Assembly (NCBI GenBank): GCA_025459175.1
Contig: JALORC010000015.1
Span: forward strand, 124,001-188,000
Reading direction: 5' to 3'
Length of the DNA stretch: 64,000 bases
From: Planctomycetota bacterium
GTDB taxonomy: Bacteria > Planctomycetota > UBA1135 > UBA2386
The notes under the pieces were generated by a model. That model did not search any database and was not told the DNA's origin. It was given only the letters and a program-made list of their open reading frames with translations. Each line of letters opens with the position of its first letter. Within the stretch, counting starts at the first letter, position 1. Positions 53,105 to 60,692 of the stretch are shown piece after piece. A program made the translations under genes and the position numbers.

Positions 53105-54855
53105 GACGTGGCTCCCGCGGACACGAACCGCAGTTCGGGGAACGCTGCCTGCACGGCCGGCTGCAGCGACGGCAGGCGATCGACTGCCTGCACCAGCGCC
53201 GCGAGGCCGATGCGCGCCTCCGCCGCACGCACCGAACGCACCGCGACCGCGAACACCGGCAGCAGCGCCGCGGCATCGGCCGGCTCGGCGGCGACGGCGC
53301 GCGCCAGCTGGTGCAGCGCCTGCACCTTGGCCCGACCACCGCGATGCACGTTCAGCAGCACGGCGGTCCACAGCGGCTGCAGGTCGCGGAGGTGCAGCGG
53401 TGGCGTGCCGGCGCGAGCATCGAGCGCGTGCACCAGCCGGGTGCGCACGTCGTCGAACGGCGATTCGAGCAGGCGCGACCACAGCCCGGCATCGGCGTGC
53501 GCGGTCGCATGGCCGGCGAGCCACGCGAACGCCGCCGCGCGCACCGCCGGCAGCGCCGCATCGAAGAACGGCATCACGCGGGCCAGCGTGTAGTGCGCGG
53601 CATCGCCGAGCACACCGAGCGCCCACGCGGTTGACGTCGCGGCGACGCTGGCACAACGCACGTCGGCGAGGCGGGGCAATGCGTCGGCATCGAGCACCTT
53701 CGCCGCGTGGGCCCGCACCAGCTCGACGCCGAGCTCCGCGACCGGCGTCGCTTCGCGGCAGGCCAGCAGCAGGCATTCCGCCAGCGACAACGTCTGCAGC
53801 GCCGCCGGGTGCAACCGCGCCGCCGCCACGATCGACGGCAACGCCAGCGCACTGCGGATCGACAGCAATCGCAACCAACCGGCGCCGTCGATGCTGCCGC
53901 TGTCGCTCGATTGCGCCAGGGTCGCCGCCGCGAACGCCTGCACCTCGTCGTCGTCGTGCTCGAACAGCGGCAGCAGGCGATCGACGCTCAGCAGCCGCAA
54001 CCGTTCGGCGTGCTGTTCGCGCAGCAACGCGATGGCCCACGTGCGCACGAGCCGCGCCCGGGCACGAGCCAGCAGGTCGAGCAATGCCCTGCACGCGGCA
54101 TCGCTGCGCCACGCGGTCGGGTGCAACGGCGCCGGGGTCAGGTCCGCCAGCGATCGGCCCTCGGCGAGAGCGGCGTGCGCGACGCCGAACTCGAGCGCCG
54201 CGTGGCCGTGGTAGGCGAGCTGCAGCAGACACCACGAGTCGAGGATCGCCAGACCCGAGTCGAGGTCGTCGTCGCGATAGCGCACCAGCGCCGTAACAGC
54301 CGCCAACACGTACGCATCGGCATCGCGGAAGCCCAGGTGCCGCAGCACGCGCAGCGCGCGGCGGCGGAGGTAGAGCCGCGTGCGCAGCGAGAACTGCCGG
54401 CCATCGCCGGGCCGCTTGCCGGCGAGCGCCGGCTTGCCGCCTGCGGTCGGCACCGCACCGCGCAGGCCACCGGTGGCGTGACCGATCTGCTCGACGCGTT
54501 CCGCGGTGCGCGTCGCCGCATCCCAGGTGTGTCGAGTCCGCAGCTTGCGCCGCACCATGCAGTCGAAGCGATGCAGGAAGGCGCCGACCATCGCGAAGTC
54601 GAGGCGGCGTTCGGCGGCCTTGTAAAGTCGCTTCACGACGACGTTGTGGCCCGGTGTGGCCCACGGTGACTCCAGGTAGCGCCACTGCATCGCCATCGCC
54701 CACGGTCGCGGATCGACCTTCCAGCGCTCCACCAGCCCTTGCAGCTTCGAGGCATCGTCGACCAGCAGCAACTCGTCGACGAAGCGGTCGTCGGCGCTCG
54801 CGAAGAACTCGTCGAGCAACACGTGCGAGCCGCGGCGCTTCTGGTTCGATGGCAT
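53101..54855 (-). CDS. Retron-associated ARM/HEAT-repeat protein
   Basis: The 584-residue product starts at the ATG at 54855. It is almost entirely helical. After an N-terminal region (WKVDPRPWAMAMQWRYLESP, then a basic RTRLYLRRRALRVLRHLG helix) come repeated two-helix units of 35-40 residues (LLDLLARARARLVRTWAIALLR, LLPLFEHDDDEVQAFAAATLAQ, VMPFFDAALPAVRAAAFAWLAGHA, LLESPFDDVRTRLVHALDA). That is an ARM/HEAT solenoid. It is the first gene of the retron operon. A poor sigma70-like promoter (TTGCCA, 17 bp, TAGCCT) is visible 25-55 bp upstream. The exact role in retron defence is not established here. Confidence 0.8.
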   Translation of the reverse strand: MPSNQKRRGSHVLLDEFFASADDRFVDELLLVDDASKLQGLVERWKVDPRPWAMAMQWRYLESPWATPGHNVVVKRLYKAAERRLDFAMVGAFLHRFDCMVRRKLRTRHTWDAATRTAERVEQIGHATGGLRGAVPTAGGKPALAGKRPGDGRQFSLRTRLYLRRRALRVLRHLGFRDADAYVLAAVTALVRYRDDDLDSGLAILDSWCLLQLAYHGHAALEFGVAHAALAEGRSLADLTPAPLHPTAWRSDAACRALLDLLARARARLVRTWAIALLREQHAERLRLLSVDRLLPLFEHDDDEVQAFAAATLAQSSDSGSIDGAGWLRLLSIRSALALPSIVAAARLHPAALQTLSLAECLLLACREATPVAELGVELVRAHAAKVLDADALPRLADVRCASVAATSTAWALGVLGDAAHYTLARVMPFFDAALPAVRAAAFAWLAGHATAHADAGLWSRLLESPFDDVRTRLVHALDARAGTPPLHLRDLQPLWTAVLLNVHRGGRAKVQALHQLARAVAAEPADAAALLPVFAVAVRSVRAAEARIGLAALVQAVDRLPSLQPAVQAAFPELRFVSAGATS

Positions 54856-55161
54856 GGTTCCGCGGCGCGCAGGCTAGGTGACCCTGCCGTGCATGGCAAC
54901 GGATCGTGGCCAAGGCGCCAGGCCACCCACGGCGCTGCAGGTCGAGCACCGCGAGTTCGGTGCTCGGCCACCGGACGGAATGGGGTGCCGGGTCGGGGTT
55001 GCCGGCGGCGACAGTGAGGGACCCGCCTCCGTCCGGATGTCGTCGATCCCGACGGGATTCGGACCGTTCCAGGCCCCAGGGGAAGTGCAATCCCCGGCGC
55101 CGATGGTGGCACGCGGCTTGCCTGCGCGGTGTTCGCCGCCATCCCGTTGCCACCAGAGAAC
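54856..55161. other. Divergent intergenic region of the retron operon and the ELWxxDGT gene
   Basis: These 306 bp hold the promoters for both sides. On the minus side TTGCCA and TAGCCT (17 bp apart) precede the ARM gene. On the plus side the sigma54-like site at 55108 precedes the ELWxxDGT gene. No further gene is supported. Confidence 0.5.
55108..55121 (+). promoter_or_regulatory. Sigma54-type -24/-12 site of the ELWxxDGT gene
   Basis: TGGCACGCGGCTTGCC is one of the best matches in the window (TGGCACG-N4-TTGC, GG-N10-GC). The start would be near 55133, about 30 nt before the GTG at 55162. Confidence 0.58.
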
Positions 55162-58065
55162 GTGACCATACCCACGCTTCATGCCTTCCCGCTCGCCGTC
55201 GTCGCCCTGCTGGCCGCGCCGATCGCTTCGCAACAGCCCCAACTGATCGCCGACCTCAACCCGGCGCCGCTGACGCAGCCGTTCGACTCCAACCCGCGGC
55301 CGCTAGCCCGACTCGGCGGCGAGGTGCTGCTGGCGGCGCAGACGCCGTTCACGGGCACCGAGCTGTATGCAATGGACCTCGCCACCCGCAATGTGCGGCT
55401 GGTCGCGGACATCTACCCTGGCACGCGCAGCAGCGGGCCTGTGGGCAGTGCGGTGTTTGGCGGCTCACTGTGGTTCGCAGCGACCGACGCATCGGGCCAA
55501 CAAGAGCTGTGGCGCAGCGATGGCACCCAGGCCGGCACTTCGCGCGTGCTCGACATCGGTGGCAGTACATCTTCTTCACCGCGCGAGATCCGGGTCGTCA
55601 ACGGCCGGCTGGTGTTCGTCGCCAACGGCGGCTCTGCGGTCGGTACCGAGTTGTTCGTCAGCGACGGCACCGCGGCCGGCACCCAGGTCGTCGACATCCA
55701 TCCAGGTGCTGCGAGCTCCTACCCGGAAGGGCTGTTCGTGGTCGGCGGTCACGTCTACTGCGCGGCGACCCGACCCGGCGAAGGCAGCGCGCTGTGGCGC
55801 AGCGATGGTACGGTCGCCGGCACCCAGCTGGTGATGGACCCGGCCCCGGGCTCGGCTTTCGATGGCCCGGTCTCGATCACCTCGTTCCAGAACCAGGTGC
55901 TGTTCGGCGGTGGTGGTCAGCTGTGGCTGAGCAACGGCACGGCGGCCGGCTCGGTCGCGATCCAAACGGCGTCGGTCGGCACCGTGGCCGCCACGGCGAC
56001 CACGATCTGCTATGTCGCCGGGCAGGGCCTGTTCGCCACCAATGGCGCGCCAGGGACTGCGCAGCAGATCGCGGCGCTGCCGGGCGCCTCGTGGCCGCCC
56101 GCGCCGATCCAGGCCTTCGGCCAGCGCTTCCTGCTGCCGTTCTTCAGCACGTTCGGATCGGCCCGGACCTACCTCACCGACGGCACGGCGGCCGGCACCG
56201 CCACGGTGGCGGTGAGCGCCGAGCTCGAGTTCGCCGTGCTCGGCAACCGCATCTACTTCGGCGGCAACGACTACTCCGGCGGTGGTCCGGTGCTGTGGTC
56301 GAGTGACGGCACGCCAGCCGGCACCGCGCCGGTCGGCGGCGGCTTCGATCCGGAGGCTCTGTTCGCGGTCCCCGGCACCGGCCAACTCCTGTTCAGCGCC
56401 TGGAGCGTCCAGGTCGGCCGCGAGCTGTGGGGCAGCGACGGCACTGCTGCCGGCACGGCGCTGATCGCCAACCTCGCCGACGAGAGTCTCTGGAGCCAGG
56501 GCAGCGACCCGGACGGCTTCGTCGATGCGGCGGGCACCTTGTTCTTCGTCGCCAAGATGGGCACGGCGTCCTCGCTCTGGCGCAGTGACGGTACCGCCGC
56601 CGGCACCATCGCGCTGGGTGCTGCCATTGCCGGCAACTCGGGCAGGCTGACAGCCGTCGGGACGCGGGTCTTCTACACCGGCTACGACGCCATGCACGGC
56701 GCCGAGCTGTGGGTCAGCGACGGCACCCCGGCCGGCACCCGCCTGGTGCACGATGCGTTCCCCGGACCCGGGAACGGTGGCGCGTCCTACCCGATCGCCG
56801 CGGACGACTGGCTCTACTACCAGACCTACAACGGCAGTTGGCCCGGACTCTGGCGCACCGACGGCACCGCCGCCGGCACCGTGCCGATCGTCGGCTGGGG
56901 CACGATCGCGCAGGCCGAACCACTCGGTCGCGGCCTCGTGTTCACGCTGTGGCAGTTCAGCGGCCCGAAGGGGCTCTACTACACCGATGGCACCCAGGCC
57001 GGGACGGTGCGGCTCGCCGACCTCTCGACCAGTGTGACCGGCGCGGAGTTCGACCTGCTCGAGCGCGTCGGCGATCGGGTCTTCGCCACCGGGTTCCTGC
57101 GCGACCGCCTGTTCGTGACCGATGGCACGGTTGCCGGCACCGTCGAACTGACGGCCGCCATGACCGCACCGCCGCAGAGCATCGACAAACTGATCGCCTT
57201 CCGGGGCCAGCTGGTGTTCCAGGCCTGGCGGCCCGGCCGCGGCGTGCGCTTCTGGATCAGCGACGGCTCGCCTTTCGGCACCCGGGAGTGGTTCGTGCCG
57301 ACCGGCGGTGGCAGCCTGTCCGGTCATAGCCACAAAGTCATGGGGGACCTGATCCTGTGGAACGGCAGCGACGGCATCCAAGCACCTCGCCTGTGGCGCA
57401 CCGACGGTACTGCCGCCGGCACCTTCCCGCTGCGGAATCAGGAGCCGCACTACATCGAAACGACCGGCGATCGCGCCGCGTGGTTCGGGTCGAACGGTCC
57501 GGCCGGCGCCGAGCTGTGGCGCACCGATGGCACCGTCGCCGGCACCGTGCAGGTCGCCGACCTCGTCCCCGGCGCGACCGGCTCGTTCCCCGCCTGGCAG
57601 ACCTTGTCCTCCGGCAAGCTGTTCTTCCGCGCCGCGCACCCGCAGTTCGGCAACGAGCCGTGGGTGATCGACGTCGGCACGAACCACCAGCAGGTCGGCT
57701 ACTCGTGCAGCGCGCGCGGCACCGCCGGTCCGGAGCTGTCCGGCAGCGATCCGGTGCTCGGCACGACGATGACGCTGACGGTCCGTGGTGGCCCCGATCC
57801 GGGCCTCAGCCTCGCGCTGATCGACAACCACACCACCGGCACCTCGCGGATCGGGGTCGGCTACTGCGCGCGCTTCCTCGATCCGGGCTCGCTCGGCTGG
57901 AGTCTCCAGATCTTCCAGAACGGCCTCGTGCAACACCTGCTGCCGATCCCCAACAACCCGGCGCTGGTCGGCCTGCTGTTCCGCAATCAGGCGTTGGTGC
58001 TGGGGGCCGGCGGCATCCCGGAGCTGGAGATGAGCAACGGGGTCGCGGCCGAGATCGGCAACTGA
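55162..58065 (+). CDS. Secreted ELWxxDGT-repeat protein
   Basis: The 967-residue product starts at the GTG at 55162, which follows AGAGAA and gives a signal peptide (VTIPTLHAFPLAVVALLAAPIAS-QQ). About fifteen repeats follow with GxELWxSDGTxAGT cores (ELWRSDGTQAGT, ELFVSDGTAAGT, ELWRTDGTVAGT), each followed by an (L/V)xDxxPG-type strand. The final 130 residues are a beta domain shared in style with the other propeller proteins (LSLALIDNHTTGTSRIG). ELWxxDGT repeats occur in large secreted proteins of marine planctomycetes and bacteroidetes and probably bind surface ligands. The stop is 4 bp from the opposite gene's stop. A sigma54-type site precedes it. Confidence 0.88.
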   Translation: MTIPTLHAFPLAVVALLAAPIASQQPQLIADLNPAPLTQPFDSNPRPLARLGGEVLLAAQTPFTGTELYAMDLATRNVRLVADIYPGTRSSGPVGSAVFGGSLWFAATDASGQQELWRSDGTQAGTSRVLDIGGSTSSSPREIRVVNGRLVFVANGGSAVGTELFVSDGTAAGTQVVDIHPGAASSYPEGLFVVGGHVYCAATRPGEGSALWRSDGTVAGTQLVMDPAPGSAFDGPVSITSFQNQVLFGGGGQLWLSNGTAAGSVAIQTASVGTVAATATTICYVAGQGLFATNGAPGTAQQIAALPGASWPPAPIQAFGQRFLLPFFSTFGSARTYLTDGTAAGTATVAVSAELEFAVLGNRIYFGGNDYSGGGPVLWSSDGTPAGTAPVGGGFDPEALFAVPGTGQLLFSAWSVQVGRELWGSDGTAAGTALIANLADESLWSQGSDPDGFVDAAGTLFFVAKMGTASSLWRSDGTAAGTIALGAAIAGNSGRLTAVGTRVFYTGYDAMHGAELWVSDGTPAGTRLVHDAFPGPGNGGASYPIAADDWLYYQTYNGSWPGLWRTDGTAAGTVPIVGWGTIAQAEPLGRGLVFTLWQFSGPKGLYYTDGTQAGTVRLADLSTSVTGAEFDLLERVGDRVFATGFLRDRLFVTDGTVAGTVELTAAMTAPPQSIDKLIAFRGQLVFQAWRPGRGVRFWISDGSPFGTREWFVPTGGGSLSGHSHKVMGDLILWNGSDGIQAPRLWRTDGTAAGTFPLRNQEPHYIETTGDRAAWFGSNGPAGAELWRTDGTVAGTVQVADLVPGATGSFPAWQTLSSGKLFFRAAHPQFGNEPWVIDVGTNHQQVGYSCSARGTAGPELSGSDPVLGTTMTLTVRGGPDPGLSLALIDNHTTGTSRIGVGYCARFLDPGSLGWSLQIFQNGLVQHLLPIPNNPALVGLLFRNQALVLGAGGIPELEMSNGVAAEIGN

Positions 58066-58069
58066 CCGC

Positions 58070-59221
58070 CTAGTTGCTCGGCGCCAGCAGCAGCCGTTCG
58101 CCGGGCATCTCGGCGCCGGTCGCGGCGACCACGAGCTCGTAGCCCCACTCCTCCTGCTGCGGGTCGCGCCACAGCCGCTCCGGCAGCTGCACGATCGATG
58201 GCGAGATGCTCAGGATCGGCACCGAACCGAGCTGCGAACTGTCCTGCCGGTGCACGCGCAGATTCTGTTCCGGCCGCAGCGTGCCGCGCACCGACTCCGG
58301 CACGTAGGCGAGGATCCGGCGCGGGGTCGGGTCGACGATCGTCAGCAGCGGCGTGCCGGCGATCGCCCACTCGCCCGGATGGCAGCTGATGGTGACGATG
58401 CGGCCGCGGATCGGCGCGCGCAGGTCGAGCTGTTGCGCGTCGTTGGTGATGCGCTCGAGCTGGGCCTCCTGTTCCTTGAGGCGCCAGCGCATCGGCGCCA
58501 GCGCCGCGTCGATCGCCGGCGAACTCGGCTGGCCGGGTGCGAAGTCCTGCAGCCGCTGCTGGGCGGCATCGATGCGGACACGCTGCTCGGCGAGCAGGTG
58601 CTCGAGTTCGCTGACCCGCTTGGCGAGCGCGCCGCGTTCGGTCTCGAGCCGCACGACCTCCGGCTGCCCGACCATGCCCTGCACCCCGAGCTGGCGCTGG
58701 CGTTCGGCCTCGACGGCGGCGCCCTGCAGGCGCACCCGCGCCTCCTCGAGCTGGGTGCGCGTCGACAGCGCCGCCAGCTGGAAGGTCTCGACCGCGCTGG
58801 CCAGCCGCCGCTGTTCGGCACCGGACTCGAGCACGTGCTCGGTGACACTGTCGCGCGCGTCCTGCTGGCGATCGAGTTCCTCGCGCGCCATGTCGGCGCG
58901 CAGCCGCTCGAGTTCGAAGTTGGCCTGGGCCAGCCGCAGGCGCACGTCGCGGTCGTCGAGCCGCGCCACCACGGCGCCGGCCTCGATGTCCTGGTGCAGG
59001 TTCACCAGCAGCGTGTGCAGGCGGCCGTCGACCGGCGGGCTGACGGTGCCGCTCCTGGCGTCGACGATGGCGCGGATCGAGTGCACCGGCGGCAGCGCGC
59101 GACCGAGGAAGAACAGCGCCGCCACCGCCAGCAGCCAGACCGCCAGCGGGGTGGCGGTGCGCAGCTGCGCGCGCAGGCGCTGCGACCAGGAGCTCGCCGG
59201 GCGGGTCGGTTGCCAGGTCAC
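58070..59221 (-). CDS. HlyD-like membrane adaptor protein
   Basis: The 383-residue product starts at the GTG at 59221, one base from the DUF4956 gene end. One membrane helix (TPLAVWLLAVAALFFLGRAL, about 24-43) leads to a lipoyl-like half, VDGRLHTLLVNLHQDIEAGAVVARL. A long coiled-coil hairpin covers about 90-240 (QLEEARVRLQGAAVEAERQRQ, LEHLLAEQRVRIDAAQQRL). The second lipoyl half (LRAPIRGRIVTISCHPGEWAIAG) and a barrel follow. This is the periplasmic adaptor plan. No ABC or RND partner is adjacent; instead it closes the CotH/VTC/DUF4956 cluster. Confidence 0.85.
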   Translation of the reverse strand: MTWQPTRPASSWSQRLRAQLRTATPLAVWLLAVAALFFLGRALPPVHSIRAIVDARSGTVSPPVDGRLHTLLVNLHQDIEAGAVVARLDDRDVRLRLAQANFELERLRADMAREELDRQQDARDSVTEHVLESGAEQRRLASAVETFQLAALSTRTQLEEARVRLQGAAVEAERQRQLGVQGMVGQPEVVRLETERGALAKRVSELEHLLAEQRVRIDAAQQRLQDFAPGQPSSPAIDAALAPMRWRLKEQEAQLERITNDAQQLDLRAPIRGRIVTISCHPGEWAIAGTPLLTIVDPTPRRILAYVPESVRGTLRPEQNLRVHRQDSSQLGSVPILSISPSIVQLPERLWRDPQQEEWGYELVVAATGAEMPGERLLLAPSN

Positions 59222-59222
59222 G

Positions 59223-59915
59223 TCAGATCTCCTCGTGCTGGCTCTGGACCAGCACGCTGACGTCGGCGGCGCCCGGCAGCGTGCGCACGTCGGCGACCAG
59301 GGCGGGGTGCGAGTTCGGCACCCGCAGCCGCAGCTGCCACGTGTAGTCGACGTTGCCGCGGTGCTGGTGCGACTCGGTCAGGCTGACCAGCGAGAACTCG
59401 CGGCAGTAGTGGCGCAGCATCGCCTGCAGGTCGGCGTCGTGCGGTCCGGGCTGTGGCAGCGAGACGCGCAGCACGCCGTCGTTGGCGATGCGTTCGCCGA
59501 AGCGCACGCCGAACAGATACGAGGCGCAGGCCAGCGTGACCCCGGTGCCGACCACCGCCAGGGTGGTGTTCTGCACGCCGGTGGTGATGCCGATCGCGAC
59601 GGCGAGGAACAGGAACACGGTGTCGCGGCTGTCCTTGATCGGGGTGCGGAAGCGGATCAGCGCCAGCGCGCCGAACAGGCCGAACGCGCGCGCCATGCTG
59701 TCGCCGACCGCCAGCATGATGATCGTGATGATCATCGGCAGCAGCACCAGCGACTGCACGAACGAGCGCGAGTAGCTGGTGCCCTGGTGGGTGCGCACGT
59801 AGACGAAGGCCAGCGGCTTGCCGAGCACGAAGGCGAGCAGCAGCGTGAACAGCAGGGTCGGCAGGCCGGGCAGCGTGATCGACCAGTCGCCGAGGCGTCG
59901 CAACAGTTCGGGCAT
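59223..59915 (-). CDS. DUF4956 membrane protein
   Basis: The 230-residue product has four membrane helices in the first 145 residues (LPTLLFTLLLAFVLGKPLAFV, SLVLLPMIITIIMLAVGDSMA, FLFLAVAIGITTGVQNTTL, VVGTGVTLACASYLFG). The DUF4956 signature FGLFGALALIRFRTPIKDSRDTVF lies between helices two and three. A small soluble C-terminal domain follows. DUF4956 proteins usually accompany VTC-type polyphosphate polymerase and CotH genes, as here; a role in polyphosphate handling or surface phosphorylation is a guess. Confidence 0.92.
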   Translation of the reverse strand: MPELLRRLGDWSITLPGLPTLLFTLLLAFVLGKPLAFVYVRTHQGTSYSRSFVQSLVLLPMIITIIMLAVGDSMARAFGLFGALALIRFRTPIKDSRDTVFLFLAVAIGITTGVQNTTLAVVGTGVTLACASYLFGVRFGERIANDGVLRVSLPQPGPHDADLQAMLRHYCREFSLVSLTESHQHRGNVDYTWQLRLRVPNSHPALVADVRTLPGAADVSVLVQSQHEEI

Positions 59916-59938
59916 CGCAGCGAGATGGGCAGAGCGGG

Positions 59939-60670
59939 TCAGGACGGAGCGGCGCGTGGGGTCGGGGACAGCGCCGCCATGCAGGTGGAGTACTTGGAGA
60001 ACGACCGTCGGCGCAAGTCCAGGCTGCGAATGATGTCGCCGAGCCAGCTCGGGCAGCGGTCGGTGAACTTCAGTTCGAGGATCACGCCCTGCATCGGCAC
60101 CGGCCGATAGCGCGGGTCGTCGATCTGCAGCACCGGGCCGTGCTCGGCGATCGCCGCCAGCTGGCGGTCGACGGTGACGCGGACCTCGGTGTCGCCGCGG
60201 CCCATGTAGGCCTGGCGTTCATAGCGGACCGTGCAGGCGGGTGTGGCCCGGCGCAGCGTCATGCGGCGCACGAATTCGTGCAGCGCGGTGAGCTCGGCCG
60301 GCCGCAGGCCCGGCAGGTCGTGCACCTGGCCGCGCAGCAGCGGGACCAGCAGCGCGCGCGGCAACGGGCAGCGCTGCTTGTGCACGATGCGGTCGGTGCG
60401 GCTCTTGATCTCGAGGAACACCGGCCGCTCCGGCTTGTCGTCGTAGCTGCGGATGCGCAGCTTGTAGCGTTCGGACCGGCCGTCGAGCGTCTCCTGCTGC
60501 AGGCCGCGGCCGACCGTGTCCAGGTAGAGGCTGGCGATCGGATAACAGTGCCCCGGCCGTTGCCGCGCGTTCGGATCGGGCTCGACGAACGCCGCGGCCC
60601 GCGCCAGCACGGCGCCGGCCACGGCTTCGGGCACGACGAACTTGCATTCGTGGCGGTTGTGGTAGGTCAC
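59939..60670 (-). CDS. VTC-domain (polyphosphate polymerase-like) protein
   Basis: The 243-residue product starts at a GTG at 60670 (VTYHNRHECKFVV). It has the tunnel-forming strands of the VTC domain with their basic and acidic residues: HECKFVVPE, YPIASLYLDT, RYKLRIRSYDD, VFLEIKSRTDR, CTVRYERQAYMG, ILELKFTDRCPSWL. The yeast Vtc4 relative makes polyphosphate from ATP; bacterial forms beside DUF4956 and CotH are not well defined. It is 22 bp after the CotH gene and 23 bp before DUF4956, so one operon. Confidence 0.9.
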   Translation of the reverse strand: MTYHNRHECKFVVPEAVAGAVLARAAAFVEPDPNARQRPGHCYPIASLYLDTVGRGLQQETLDGRSERYKLRIRSYDDKPERPVFLEIKSRTDRIVHKQRCPLPRALLVPLLRGQVHDLPGLRPAELTALHEFVRRMTLRRATPACTVRYERQAYMGRGDTEVRVTVDRQLAAIAEHGPVLQIDDPRYRPVPMQGVILELKFTDRCPSWLGDIIRSLDLRRRSFSKYSTCMAALSPTPRAAPS

Positions 60671-60692
60671 GGCCGGGGCGGCTGGGTCGGCG

